A DNA stretch of 24,237 nt from Ilumatobacteraceae bacterium (GCA_025463305.1 JAOBWK010000017.1:1-24237), one strand, 5' to 3'. Counted from the first letter of the stretch, positions 7,474 through 15,165 are shown. A program made the numbers and translations. Notes: generated by a model from the letters alone, not told the origin.

Positions 7474-8319
7474 TCACGTCGAGCCGGCGAGGCTGACGAG
7501 GACGAGCGCCCCGACGGCCATCGCCATCCCGATCGCCTGCGACCTGGTGACCCGCTCGCGATCCAACCCGAACGCGAGCATCACCGTGCTCACCGGGTAC
7601 AGCGCCACCACGACCACGACGAGCGACAGCAGGCCGCGCCGGACGGCGATCAGGTAGAGGAAGTTCGCCGACATGTCGAGCACGCCCGCCAGCGCGGCGA
7701 GCCGCCAGATCCCTCCGTGGCCACGCACCTTGGTCCGGGTCGCGAGGGCGAGGGTGCCGATGATCACCACCGACACGGCGCGTGACGACACCAACGGCCA
7801 GATGCCGCTCGACGAGGTGGTCTCGCCGAGCGCGATGAAGATGACCGCGAAGCCGAGTCCGGCGAGCAGGGCGAGCACGATCGTCGATCGCTGGGTGGCG
7901 ATGTGCCGGGCGCCGACCGCGCCGCTCACCAGTGCCACCGCGGCGACGGCGCACACCATGCCGACGTACGCGATCACCGCCGGGCGATCGCCGCGGAGCA
8001 GGCCGAACGCCACCGGGATCACGGCGCTGGTGACGGCCGTGATCGGCGCCACCACCGTCATCGCCCCGTGCGACAGGGCCTGGTAGAAGCACGCCAGGGC
8101 GAGTGCGCTGGCGACGCCGGCTAGCCCGCCCCATGCCAGCTGACCAGCCGACGGCACGGGCGTGCCGATCGCGAGCACCACGACGGCCCCGACGAACAGG
8201 CTGCTGACCTGTCCGATCAGGCTGACGGCGATGCTCGGCGCCGTGCGCGACGATCGGCCGCCGCAGTAGTCGGCGATGCCGTAGACGACCGCGCAGGCGA
8301 AGGCGAGAGCGATCGGCAC
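7474..8319 (-). CDS. EamA/DMT-family transporter
   Basis: Predicted inner-membrane permease of 281 residues with about ten hydrophobic helices arranged as two EamA repeats (about 1-135 and 145-280), the standard drug/metabolite transporter layout. Family-like strings are FYQALSHGAMTVVAPITAVTSAVIP in the first repeat's second half (segments 93-117) and ANFLYLIAVRRGLLSLVVVVVALYP-like residues near 228-252. The charged loop DRERVTRSQAIGMAM precedes the last helix. The start is a GTG with no ribosome binding site; a well-formed promoter ends six bases before it, so the message is probably leaderless. The substrate is unknown. It lies 58 bp after the MFS gene on the same strand but has its own promoter. 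Confidence 0.85.
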   Translation of the reverse strand: MPIALAFACAVVYGIADYCGGRSSRTAPSIAVSLIGQVSSLFVGAVVVLAIGTPVPSAGQLAWGGLAGVASALALACFYQALSHGAMTVVAPITAVTSAVIPVAFGLLRGDRPAVIAYVGMVCAVAAVALVSGAVGARHIATQRSTIVLALLAGLGFAVIFIALGETTSSSGIWPLVSSRAVSVVIIGTLALATRTKVRGHGGIWRLAALAGVLDMSANFLYLIAVRRGLLSLVVVVVALYPVSTVMLAFGLDRERVTRSQAIGMAMAVGALVLVSLAGST

Positions 8320-8325
8320 GCCACA

Positions 8326-8354
8326 GAGCTATCGGGCCGATCGGGCACCGTCAA
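8326..8354 (-). promoter_or_regulatory. Promoter of the EamA gene, leaderless architecture
   Basis: On the minus strand TTGACG (8349-8354) is followed by a 17-bp spacer and TAGCTC (8326-8331), with six bases to the GTG start. Spacing and -35 box fit a housekeeping sigma factor. The distance predicts transcription starting at the start codon. Confidence 0.6.
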
Positions 8355-8377
8355 CGTCCCGCGCCCACCTCGACGGG

Positions 8378-9748
8378 TCAGTGCGCAGCGACCATCGGTG
8401 CCGGCGTCGGCGTGCCGACCGTCTGCCCGTTGCGGACCGCCCGCCAGCCGTAGCCGGCGGCGACCACGGCGGCGACGCCACCGATCATCACGCCCCAACG
8501 GGCGCCGAACTGCTGGCACACCCAGCCGATGATCGGTCCGCCGATCGGCGTGCTGCCGAGGAACACGATGGCCTGCAGGGCGAGCACCCGGCCACGCATG
8601 TTCGGATCGGCACGGAGCTGCATGATCGCCGTCGAGGCCGTCATGAAGGTGATGCTGGAGAAGCCGACGGCGAGACCGATCACGTAGGCGAAGGCGACGT
8701 TGGGAGTGAGTGCGAGCAGGATCATCGCGCCGCCGAAGCCGAGCGAGGCCACGATGATGTTGTTGACGCTGATCGAGGTGCGACGGGCGGACAACAGCGC
8801 GCCGACGAGCGAGCCGATGCTGACCACCGAGTAGATCAGGGTGAACGTGGTGGTGGTGCCGTGCAGCGTGCGCTTGACGAGCAGCGGCATCACCGTCTGG
8901 AAGTTGAAGGTCAGCGTTCCGACGATGGCCATCATCACCAGCGGCACCCACAGTTCGGGCTGGGTCCGGGCATAGCGCAGCCCGGCGCGGATCTGGCCCT
9001 TGCCCTTGGGCGTCACGACCGGTCGACGGTTCTCCTTGGTGCGCATCATGATCAGGCCGACGATGACGGCGATGTACGACAGCGCGTCGACCATGAACGT
9101 CCAGCCGTAGCCGGTGGTCGCGATCAGCAGACCCGCGAGCGCCGGGCCGAAGACGCGGGATCCGGTCATCAACGCACTGTTCAGGCTCACCGCGTTCTGG
9201 ACGTCGGACTCGGGGACCATCTCGACGACGAACGCCCGCCGGGCGGGGTTGTCGAACGCCGTCGCGATGCCACCGAAGACCGCGATGACGTAGATCGCCG
9301 CCACCGACGGATGGTGCATGAAGGCGATGAACGCGAGGGCGAACGACTGCATCATCGCGAAGATCTGGACGACGATGAGCAGCTTGCGCTTGTCGGTGCG
9401 GTCGGCCACCAGGCCCGACCAGGCGCCGAGGATCAGCACCGGGCCGAACTGGCACGCGGCGAGCAGGCCGAGCGCGATGCCGCTGTCGGTGAGCTTCAGC
9501 ACCAAAAGGGACTGGGCGATGAGCGTCAGCCAGTTGCCGATCTGGGAGATGGTCTGGCCGCTGAAGAACAACCGGAAGTTGCGGCTCTTCAGCGAACGAA
9601 AGGTGCTGCCGCGGAATGGCTCCGAGGCCGCTGCGGTGGACGCATCGGCCTCGGTGGTCGCCGCCTCCACCGTGAACGCGCCGGTGCTGGGGGCGTCGAT
9701 CGTGGCGTCGTCGGCGCCGGGGGCATCGTGGGTCTCGCTGGTGCTCAT
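8378..9748 (-). CDS. MFS transporter (MFS_3 / EntS-like exporter)
   Basis: Predicted proton-driven exporter of 456 residues with about twelve membrane helices. A cytoplasmic N-terminal extension of about 48 residues, rich in Ala, Thr and Asp, precedes FRSLKSRNFRLFFSGQTIS, a typical start of the MFS_3 group. The loop between helices 2 and 3 reads GLVADRTDKRKLL, the classic MFS G-x-x-x-D-R-x-x-R/K motif. DNPARRAFVVEMVP is another MFS_3 hallmark. The ATG shares one base with the stop of the upstream MarR gene (TGATG), so the pair is translationally coupled and the exporter is probably controlled by that regulator. Substrate unknown; drugs or siderophores are usual for the group. I ended the protein at the 9748 ATG because the open frame upstream is antisense to MarR codons. 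Confidence 0.9.
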   Translation of the reverse strand: MSTSETHDAPGADDATIDAPSTGAFTVEAATTEADASTAAASEPFRGSTFRSLKSRNFRLFFSGQTISQIGNWLTLIAQSLLVLKLTDSGIALGLLAACQFGPVLILGAWSGLVADRTDKRKLLIVVQIFAMMQSFALAFIAFMHHPSVAAIYVIAVFGGIATAFDNPARRAFVVEMVPESDVQNAVSLNSALMTGSRVFGPALAGLLIATTGYGWTFMVDALSYIAVIVGLIMMRTKENRRPVVTPKGKGQIRAGLRYARTQPELWVPLVMMAIVGTLTFNFQTVMPLLVKRTLHGTTTTFTLIYSVVSIGSLVGALLSARRTSISVNNIIVASLGFGGAMILLALTPNVAFAYVIGLAVGFSSITFMTASTAIMQLRADPNMRGRVLALQAIVFLGSTPIGGPIIGWVCQQFGARWGVMIGGVAAVVAAGYGWRAVRNGQTVGTPTPAPMVAAH

Positions 9749-10248
9749 CAGCGGCTCCCCCGGACATCGACGTTGGATTCCGGTGCCGCCGTGATCTTGG
9801 CGAGCACGTCGGCGGCTGCGGCCAAGCGGGCCAGCTCGTCGGGCGACAGGTCGAGCATCTGCTGCTCGAGCCAGCGGTTGCGACGGCTGCGAACGTCGTC
9901 GAGCTCGGCGAGACCGGCCGCGGTGATGCGGATCCGGGTCACGCGCCGATCGTTGGCGTCGGTCTCGCGCGTGACGAGTCCGAGGGCCTCCATCTTCGTC
10001 ACGACGGCCGTGATGGTGGGTGGCGCGACCTGCTCCCGCGCGGCGAGCTCGCCGTGGGTCGGGCCGTCGAGCAGGGCGACCGATGCGAGCGCTGCGGTGA
10101 GCGTGGGACCATGCGCGTTGCGGTCCTGCTGACGCAGCAGGCGGGCGAGGCGGGCGATCGAGAGGCGCAGGTGCTGGGCCAGATCGCGGGGATCGACCGG
10201 CGCGGCGACGCCGCGATCGGCCACGGTGGGGTCTTGCAGGAGAGGCAC
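9748..10248 (-). CDS. MarR-family transcriptional regulator
   Basis: Winged-helix dimeric regulator of 166 residues, probably a repressor of itself and of the MFS exporter downstream. The N-terminal helix (about 20-45) is followed by LTAALASVALLDGPTHGELAAREQVAPPTITAVVTKMEALGLV-type HTH residues (about 49-91). The wing DANDRRVTRIRITAAG (97-112) carries the conserved D..DRR. The C-terminal helices complete a dimerisation bundle. The GTG start has no ribosome binding site, but a TANNNT box ends six bases upstream, so the message is probably leaderless. A 27-bp imperfect palindrome covers that promoter. The inducer is unknown. Confidence 0.92.
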   Translation of the reverse strand: MPLLQDPTVADRGVAAPVDPRDLAQHLRLSIARLARLLRQQDRNAHGPTLTAALASVALLDGPTHGELAAREQVAPPTITAVVTKMEALGLVTRETDANDRRVTRIRITAAGLAELDDVRSRRNRWLEQQMLDLSPDELARLAAAADVLAKITAAPESNVDVRGSR

Positions 10249-10254
10249 GTGACA

Positions 10255-10260
10255 ACCGTA
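10255..10260 (-). promoter_or_regulatory. Candidate -10 box of the MarR-MFS operon
   Basis: TACGGT on the minus strand matches TANNNT and lies six bases before the MarR GTG. TTCGAT at 10278-10283, 17 bp further upstream, is a weak -35 candidate. The layout equals that of the EamA promoter. Confidence 0.45.
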
Positions 10261-10263
10261 CCC

Positions 10264-10290
10264 CGATTGTTTCGTTCATCGAACTAATCG
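10264..10290. promoter_or_regulatory. Probable MarR operator palindrome
   Basis: CGATTGTTTCG - TTCAT - CGAACTAATCG is an inverted repeat with 9 of 11 arm positions matching. It covers the spacer and -35 region of the putative MarR promoter. MarR proteins commonly bind AT-rich palindromes of about this size over their own promoter, so autoregulation is the natural reading. Confidence 0.6.
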
Positions 10291-10303
10291 AAGGTTGACG
10301 TCC

Positions 10304-10315
10304 GTCACGCGTGAC
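10304..10315. promoter_or_regulatory. Perfect 12-bp palindrome GTCACGCGTGAC
   Basis: A perfect 12-bp palindrome upstream of the MarR promoter that also overlaps the left arm of the adjacent hairpin. It could be an additional protein-binding site; no regulator is suggested by the sequence. Confidence 0.3.
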
Positions 10316-10366
10316 AGGGCCCTATCCGCCAACCCCACAAGGTCGGAGGGTGGGTAGGGCCCTGTC
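10313..10366. terminator. Long-stem hairpin downstream of the GGDEF/EAL gene
   Basis: GACAGGGCCCTA (10313-10324) is perfectly repeated inverted at 10355-10366 around a 30-base loop that can pair further (CC/GG runs). It sits 62 bp beyond the stop of the GGDEF/EAL gene and before the MarR promoter, the right place for a terminator. No U-tract is seen, as is common in high-GC actinobacteria. A weaker repeat (10380-10387 with 10406-10413, one mismatch) lies closer to the stop. Confidence 0.5.
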
Positions 10367-10427
10367 GGCGCCGAACTTAGCACAGACACCGGTAGACAAT
10401 TTCCAGTGTGTGCCGCAATTCACCTGG

Positions 10428-12917
10428 TCAGACGGGCTGCACCTGACGCACCGTGAGCATCACGTCGGCGGTGCCGTTGCGGCCCGGGAATGGCTGGGCG
10501 GAGATGTCGACGCTGCGCGCCACTCCCCGGCCGACGCGGATCTCGCCCGTGGTCGTCGTGCGGCTCCCCTGGTCGAGCAACGAGGCCAGCCGCAGCCGAT
10601 CAGCATGATCGACGATGTCGAGCAGCGAGGCGTCGAGCATGTCGGGCGTCCCGAGCAGCGTCATCGCCCGGGTGTTGGCGAGCGTGATCCGGCCACCCGC
10701 ATCGAGCACGACGAGCCCGTCAGCCGCACGGTCGAGCACCGATCCGGCGCGGTGGGCGAGGTCGGCGATGGCGTCGTTGGCCTCGTCGAGCTTGGACGCG
10801 ACGGCCGTGAGGTCGTTCTCGGCGATCGCCAGGTCGAGCAGCAGCGAGGCTCGCTCGGCGAGGCGGCCGAGGGCGCGCCGCTGCAGCGGCGTGAGGGTTC
10901 GTGGCACGGCGTCCGCGACGCAGAGCGTCCCCAGGACATGGCCGTCCTTGGTGCGCAACGGGACGCTGACGTGGAACCGGACCGTGAACGTGCCGTCCTC
11001 CTGCCGCGGACCGTCGTAGCCGACGACGTCCTGCGTGTCGGATATCTCGGTCGGCAGACCGGTTTCGATCGTGCGCGCGCACAGGCTCCGGCCCACCGGG
11101 ATCTCGCGCTGTGACGTGCCGACCTTGGCCTTGAACCACTGTCGCTCTCCGTCGACCAGGGTCACCGCCGCGAGCGTGGCCGCACACACCTCGGCGGCCT
11201 CGGCGGCGATCACGTCGAAGCGCGCGTCGGGCGCGGTGTCGAGGAGGTGGGTGGCGTGCACCCGCTCGAGCCGCTCCGGGCGCCCGAACGCAGGGCCGGC
11301 GGTCGGCGCCCCCACCGCGCTCAGCAGCTCGGTCGATCGCGGCGAGGCGTACAGCTGGCCCTGTGCGAACCGGCAGCCCAACCGGACCAGCTCGTGGTGC
11401 TGGGCGGAGGTCTCGACGCCCACCGCGATGACGGTCAGGTGCAGTTGCGCGGCGAGGTGGACGATGGTGCGCACGATCTCACGGTCGGTCGAGCTGGTGA
11501 GCAGGCCGGCCACGAAGCGGCGGCCGAGCTTGACCACGGTCGCGGGCAGGTCGCGCAGGTACGAGAGGCTCGCCGCACCGGCCCCGAAGTCGTCGAGGGC
11601 GATCGCCACACCCGTCCGCCGGAGTGCGGCGAGATGGGTGGCCGCCAGTCCGGCGTTCGCGAACAGCGATGTCTCGGTCAGCTCGATCTGGAGCACGTCG
11701 GCGGGGAGCTCGCGGATGGCGAGCGCCGTCGTCACCCGCTCGACGATCTCGGGATGCTCGATCTGGCGCGCAGACAGGTTGACGGACATCCGTCGTTCGC
11801 CCCATCGCCCCGCTCGGCGCTCGGCGACGACGGTGTCGAGCGCGAGCCCGAGGACGTGGTCACCGAGATCGTGGATCAGGCCGGTGTGCTCGGCGGAGTT
11901 GATGAAGACCGCCGGGTCGACGTCGCCGAACTCGGTCGATGGCCAACGGGCGAGCGCCTCCAGGTGGACGATCGCACCGGACTGCATGTCGACGACCGGC
12001 TGGTACACCGCGTCGAGCCGGCCCTGGGCGACGTCGTCGATGAGGCAGCTGTCGAGCCGCGGGTGGGCGAGCGTTGCACCGCGGCTGTCGGCGCCTGCGG
12101 TCTTGATCGAGCCGAGACCGCTGGCGAGCGCCTGTTCGGTGGCGTGGCTCGCCCGGTCGAGCAGCACGAGCGCGGACTGGGACGGGCCGGTCGCGACGCC
12201 GCACGAGACGCCGACGCGGACGATGCCGAGCGGGCACTCGATCGGCTCGGCGAGCCGTCGGGCCAGCGCATCCACGCCGAGGTTCGCCGCGGCCGCGCTG
12301 GTGACCGTGAGCACGAACTGGTTGCCGCCGATGCGCGCGGCGTGGGCGCCCGGACCGGCGAACCCACGGATCCGGACGAGGATCTCGGCGAGCGCTGCAT
12401 CGCCGGTGCTTCGGCTGTAGCCCTTGTTGATCGCCTCGACGCCGACCAGCCCGACGCCGATGCACATGACGTCGCCGCCGATGGCCTGGATCTGCTGCGC
12501 AACCGTCGCCCATGATTCGACCCGGGGGCACACCCCGGCCGACTCGGCGCCGGTCGGTGCCGCATCGCGCAGCACGGCGATGAGCGATCGGGCGTCGTCG
12601 GTGCCCCAACTGGGGCGCGAGCTCATCACCAGCTCGGCCTCGATCGCCGATCCGTTGGCGTGGCTCAGCCGGGCGCGAAGCCGCCCCTGCGGCAGCCGGG
12701 CACCGAGCAGCTCGCGTCCGAAGACGTCGACCGATCGGCGACCCACCATCCGCTCGAGCGGCCAGCCGACGAGCTCGGTCGCGGCGAGGTTGCAGTCGGT
12801 GACCACGCCGGCGATGTCGATCTCGATCATCGGCACGGGGATCAGGTCCAGGTCGACACACGTGCGCGCCGACGGCTCGATCCCACCCTCGCTCCGAGCT
12901 GTCCTTCTCATGGCCAT
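10428..12917 (-). CDS. PAS-GGDEF(degenerate)-EAL-GAF-PAS c-di-GMP-type signalling protein
   Basis: An 829-residue soluble sensor protein. Order: PAS (about 23-117), GGDEF (about 135-275), EAL (about 285-530), GAF (about 550-690, with VDGERQWFKAKVG and HVLGTLCVAD), a short helical linker, and a C-terminal PAS (about 728-825). The GGDEF signature is GGNQF (197-201), so cyclase activity is unlikely. In the EAL domain ExLxR (Glu320), Asn380, the ELTE glutamates, DDFG (442-445), Lys463 and Gln519 remain. However, the KID Asp is Gly465 and the first Glu of EGVE is Val499, so phosphodiesterase activity is doubtful. Sensor domains after the EAL are unusual. I chose the ATG at 12917 because GGAG lies seven bases upstream; another ATG at 12968 would add 17 residues. 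No membrane segment is seen. It may act as a c-di-GMP or light/redox sensor. Confidence 0.88.
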   Translation of the reverse strand: MAMRRTARSEGGIEPSARTCVDLDLIPVPMIEIDIAGVVTDCNLAATELVGWPLERMVGRRSVDVFGRELLGARLPQGRLRARLSHANGSAIEAELVMSSRPSWGTDDARSLIAVLRDAAPTGAESAGVCPRVESWATVAQQIQAIGGDVMCIGVGLVGVEAINKGYSRSTGDAALAEILVRIRGFAGPGAHAARIGGNQFVLTVTSAAAANLGVDALARRLAEPIECPLGIVRVGVSCGVATGPSQSALVLLDRASHATEQALASGLGSIKTAGADSRGATLAHPRLDSCLIDDVAQGRLDAVYQPVVDMQSGAIVHLEALARWPSTEFGDVDPAVFINSAEHTGLIHDLGDHVLGLALDTVVAERRAGRWGERRMSVNLSARQIEHPEIVERVTTALAIRELPADVLQIELTETSLFANAGLAATHLAALRRTGVAIALDDFGAGAASLSYLRDLPATVVKLGRRFVAGLLTSSTDREIVRTIVHLAAQLHLTVIAVGVETSAQHHELVRLGCRFAQGQLYASPRSTELLSAVGAPTAGPAFGRPERLERVHATHLLDTAPDARFDVIAAEAAEVCAATLAAVTLVDGERQWFKAKVGTSQREIPVGRSLCARTIETGLPTEISDTQDVVGYDGPRQEDGTFTVRFHVSVPLRTKDGHVLGTLCVADAVPRTLTPLQRRALGRLAERASLLLDLAIAENDLTAVASKLDEANDAIADLAHRAGSVLDRAADGLVVLDAGGRITLANTRAMTLLGTPDMLDASLLDIVDHADRLRLASLLDQGSRTTTTGEIRVGRGVARSVDISAQPFPGRNGTADVMLTVRQVQPV

Positions 12918-13023
12918 GTGGTCGCTCCATCCGCAACGACGGCTGCGTGCTGCCATGCGCATCGGCATTCCGTCGTCGCGCTCTAGGAACGTCCTCGCAT
13001 CGCGGGTCGCGCCCGCAACCGCT

Positions 13024-13506
13024 TCAGGCCCCTGAGGCTCGGGTCTCGGCGCTCAACCCCAAGGCGTCCGGCGTCGTCGCGAACGTGCCCCCGGCCTGCA
13101 TCCACTGGACGATGACCCGCTCGCCCTCGGCCGGGTTGTACATGTCGTCCTGGCGGGAGAACTCGCCGTTGCCCGCGTACTCGAGGATCGTGACGCAGCC
13201 GAAGCGGTACACGGCATCGCCGCCGGCCGGATCCGGCATCACCTGCCACGGGTAGTAGGCCACCCGGTTGCCGTCGATGATCACCCACTCGACGGGGAAC
13301 GTCATCATCGGCACCGGTGCCATCAGCTCGTTGATCTTGGCCTTGATCGCATCGCGGCCGACGATGACGCCGTAGTTGCACTCGTGCCACTCGCCCTCGA
13401 CCGTGTGCAGGTCGGCCCAGTGGTCCCAGTCGCCCGAGTCGCCGGCGGCGACGAACGCCCGGTACGCCGCCTCGACCTCGTCGCGCGGATAGATCGTGTC
13501 ACCCAT
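13024..13506 (-). CDS. NTF2/SnoaL-like protein
   Basis: A 160-residue protein resembling the SnoaL/NTF2 fold, a cone-shaped alpha+beta barrel used by ketosteroid-isomerase-like enzymes and many uncharacterised proteins. An N-terminal helix (EVEAAYRAFVAAGDSGDWDHW, segment about 10-30) precedes the TVEGEW strand and NYGVIVGRDAIKAKI. The later strands VEWVIIDGNRVAYYPW and YRFGCVTILEYAGNGEF are typical of the fold. I start at the ATG at 13506 because GGGGGAG lies six bases before it; an ATG at 13521 would add five residues. It is transcribed divergently from the secreted esterase gene. Substrate or ligand is unknown, and the fold call rests on pattern similarity. Confidence 0.75.
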   Translation of the reverse strand: MGDTIYPRDEVEAAYRAFVAAGDSGDWDHWADLHTVEGEWHECNYGVIVGRDAIKAKINELMAPVPMMTFPVEWVIIDGNRVAYYPWQVMPDPAGGDAVYRFGCVTILEYAGNGEFSRQDDMYNPAEGERVIVQWMQAGGTFATTPDALGLSAETRASGA

Positions 13507-13661
13507 GTCCAGCTCCCCCATGATCGGTCCCCCACGGACCCGCCGGCCAATCCCGGCGAACGCCAACGTAGCCCGCAGTCGACGTGTAGGGGTTTCCCCG
13601 ATGCACGAGGGCGGGAAGTGGTCGACACTGCGACGGTGGAGTCGATCGAAGGGTGCATGTG

Positions 13662-14885
13662 ATGATTCGTCAGCGAAGGTTCGTCGATCTCGGGGTGGCG
13701 GTGGCACTGGCCGCTGCTGCCCTGGTCAGTGTCGGCACGGTCCGATCCGTCGAGGCGGCCGATGCCGGATCCTTCGTGGGTCTGGCACCGGCCCGCCTGG
13801 CCGACACCCGACCCGGGATGAAAACCATCGACGGCACACTCGCCGGCGGCGACACCCGCGCAGCCGGCAGCGTCACCATCGTCCCCGTCACCGGCCGCGG
13901 CGGCGTCCCCGCCAACGCCGCAGCCGCAACACTCAACGTCACCATCACCCAACCCGCAGGCCCCGGATACGCAACCATCTACCCCTGCGGCCAGCCCACA
14001 CCCAACGCATCCAACCTCAACTACGACACCGGCCAGACCATCGCCAACGCCGCCGTCGTCAAAGTCGGCGACAACGGCGCCGTCTGCGTCTACGTCTCAC
14101 AACCCACCCAACTCATCGTCGACGTCGGCGGCTACTTCCCCGGTGATGGTACGACGCCGACTCCGCCGGCCTCGACCGTGCCGACCAACCCGATCGCCTT
14201 CACTCCGGACACGGTGTTCACCCGGGATTCGGCGAAGAGCACCTACTGGATCGACGTACCGCAGTCCTACGACCCGAGCCACCAGACGCCGACGAAGTTG
14301 TTCGTCTGGCTCCACGGCTGCGGCGGTGAGAGCTCCGGCGACATCTTCAACGTCAGCCCCGGCGGCAACCAGGACTGGATCTCGATCGCCGTCGGCGGCC
14401 GCGAGGACGACTGCTGGGACCCGAACACCGACGGGCCGACGGTGAAGGCGGCCATCGCCGACGTCGAGACCCACTTCAACATCAACCGGCACCAGGTGAT
14501 CCTCGGCGGCTACTCCTCCGGTGGCGACCTGGCGTATCGAATGATCTTCTTCGATGCCAACTCGTTCGCCGGGATCCTCGCCGAGAACACGGCGCCGTTC
14601 CGGGACACCGGATCGACCAAGGAACAATCGTTGGCGGCTGCATCGTGGAAGTTCCACGTGGTCCACCTCGCCCACCTGCAGGACGACACCTACGACATCG
14701 CCACCGTGCGGGCGGAGACGGATGCGATGAAGAACGCTGGCTTCCCCCTGACGCGGATCGAGAAGGATGGCACCCACTTCGACAACCCGGGCGATGTGGT
14801 GAACGGCCACGCGGTACCCGGCACCGATGCCGACGTGGTCAACCTGCTCCTGCCGCACATCGACGACGGTTGGCAGTCGCCCTGA
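13662..14885 (+). CDS. Secreted two-domain esterase (beta module + alpha/beta hydrolase)
   Basis: A 407-residue exported protein. A signal peptide (1-32, RQRR then a hydrophobic run, probable cleavage after VEA) is followed by a Gly/Ala/Thr-rich beta module (about 37-159, FVGLAPARLADTRPG ... LIVDVGGYFP). A Pro/Thr linker (161-176) leads to an alpha/beta-hydrolase domain (about 177-407) resembling LpqC/PHB-depolymerase or feruloyl esterases. The likely triad is Ser285 in GGYSSGG, Asp341 or Asp342 in HLQDDTYD, and His372 in GTHFDN. Cys residues in HGCGG and DDCWDP may be disulfide-bonded. The ATG at 13662 has GAAGG nine bases upstream; in-frame GTGs at 13653 and 13659 are alternatives. Codons for the module differ from both flanks, indicating a mosaic gene. 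The true substrate is unknown. Confidence 0.8.
   Translation: MIRQRRFVDLGVAVALAAAALVSVGTVRSVEAADAGSFVGLAPARLADTRPGMKTIDGTLAGGDTRAAGSVTIVPVTGRGGVPANAAAATLNVTITQPAGPGYATIYPCGQPTPNASNLNYDTGQTIANAAVVKVGDNGAVCVYVSQPTQLIVDVGGYFPGDGTTPTPPASTVPTNPIAFTPDTVFTRDSAKSTYWIDVPQSYDPSHQTPTKLFVWLHGCGGESSGDIFNVSPGGNQDWISIAVGGREDDCWDPNTDGPTVKAAIADVETHFNINRHQVILGGYSSGGDLAYRMIFFDANSFAGILAENTAPFRDTGSTKEQSLAAASWKFHVVHLAHLQDDTYDIATVRAETDAMKNAGFPLTRIEKDGTHFDNPGDVVNGHAVPGTDADVVNLLLPHIDDGWQSP
13800..14138 (+). other. Compositionally distinct module segment inside the esterase gene
   Basis: In this stretch third codon positions are almost all C or A. CAA is used for Gln (several times), along with GCA, ACA and TCA, and leucine is CTC. 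The esterase half and neighbouring genes favour CTG, CAG and G- or C-ending codons. The change falls at the domain-linker boundary near 14138. This suggests a module acquired or copied separately from the hydrolase part. Confidence 0.6.
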
Positions 14886-14893
14886 CAGCGGAA

Positions 14894-14923
14894 GGCCCAG
14901 ATCACGACAGCGTGATCTGGGCC
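14894..14923. terminator. Strong hairpin between the esterase and tRNA-Val genes
   Basis: GGCCCAGATCACG - ACAG - CGTGATCTGGGCC is a perfect 13-bp stem with a tetraloop. It lies nine bases after the esterase stop (+) and seven bases after the tRNA 3' end (-), so it probably terminates both transcripts. No U-tract follows on either strand. Confidence 0.8.
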
Positions 14924-14929
14924 GTGACC

Positions 14930-15006
14930 TGGTGGGCACGACGGGGCTCGAACCCGGGACCTCCACCGTGTCATGGTGGCGCTCTAACCAACTGAGCTAC
15001 GCGCCC
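14930..15006 (-). tRNA. tRNA-Val (anticodon GAC)
   Basis: A full cloverleaf can be drawn on the minus strand. The acceptor stem GGGCGCG pairs with CGTGCCC (one G-U). The D arm contains AGCTCAGTTGGTTAGAGC. The anticodon stem CCACC/GGTGG encloses loop ATGACAC with anticodon GAC, and the T arm contains GGTTCGAGCC. Discriminator A is followed by an encoded CCA, which is included in the coordinates. It reads valine GUC/GUU codons. It is followed closely by a hairpin terminator shared with the convergent esterase gene. Confidence 0.95.
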
Positions 15007-15165
15007 GCAAGTGTGGAACCGAGGACGACGAGTCCCCGGATCTCGCTTACAGCAGGCGAAAACCTACCACCGGATCCGGCGAGTTGCGTCAGCAAAATCC
15101 TCGGGGTGCGTGAGCGTGCCGTCCGGACGGCGCCGTTCGCCGTCGCCCGACGTACCCTCCACCAG

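Noticed and set aside
8381..10132. 583-residue plus-strand open frame opposite the MFS and MarR genes
   Set aside because: Asp/His/Arg/Gly-rich with no domain; antisense shadow of two clear genes.
10377..10383. TTAGCAC, resembling half of a CIRCE element
   Set aside because: No GAGTGCTAA partner at the required spacing, and the neighbouring genes are not heat-shock genes.
10428..12917. Active diguanylate cyclase
   Set aside because: The signature is GGNQF and the usual metal-binding Asp positions are also lost.
14827..15165. Longer start for the small hypothetical gene
   Set aside because: It would run through the esterase end, the terminator hairpin and the tRNA gene. A start at 15166 or 15106 is more reasonable.
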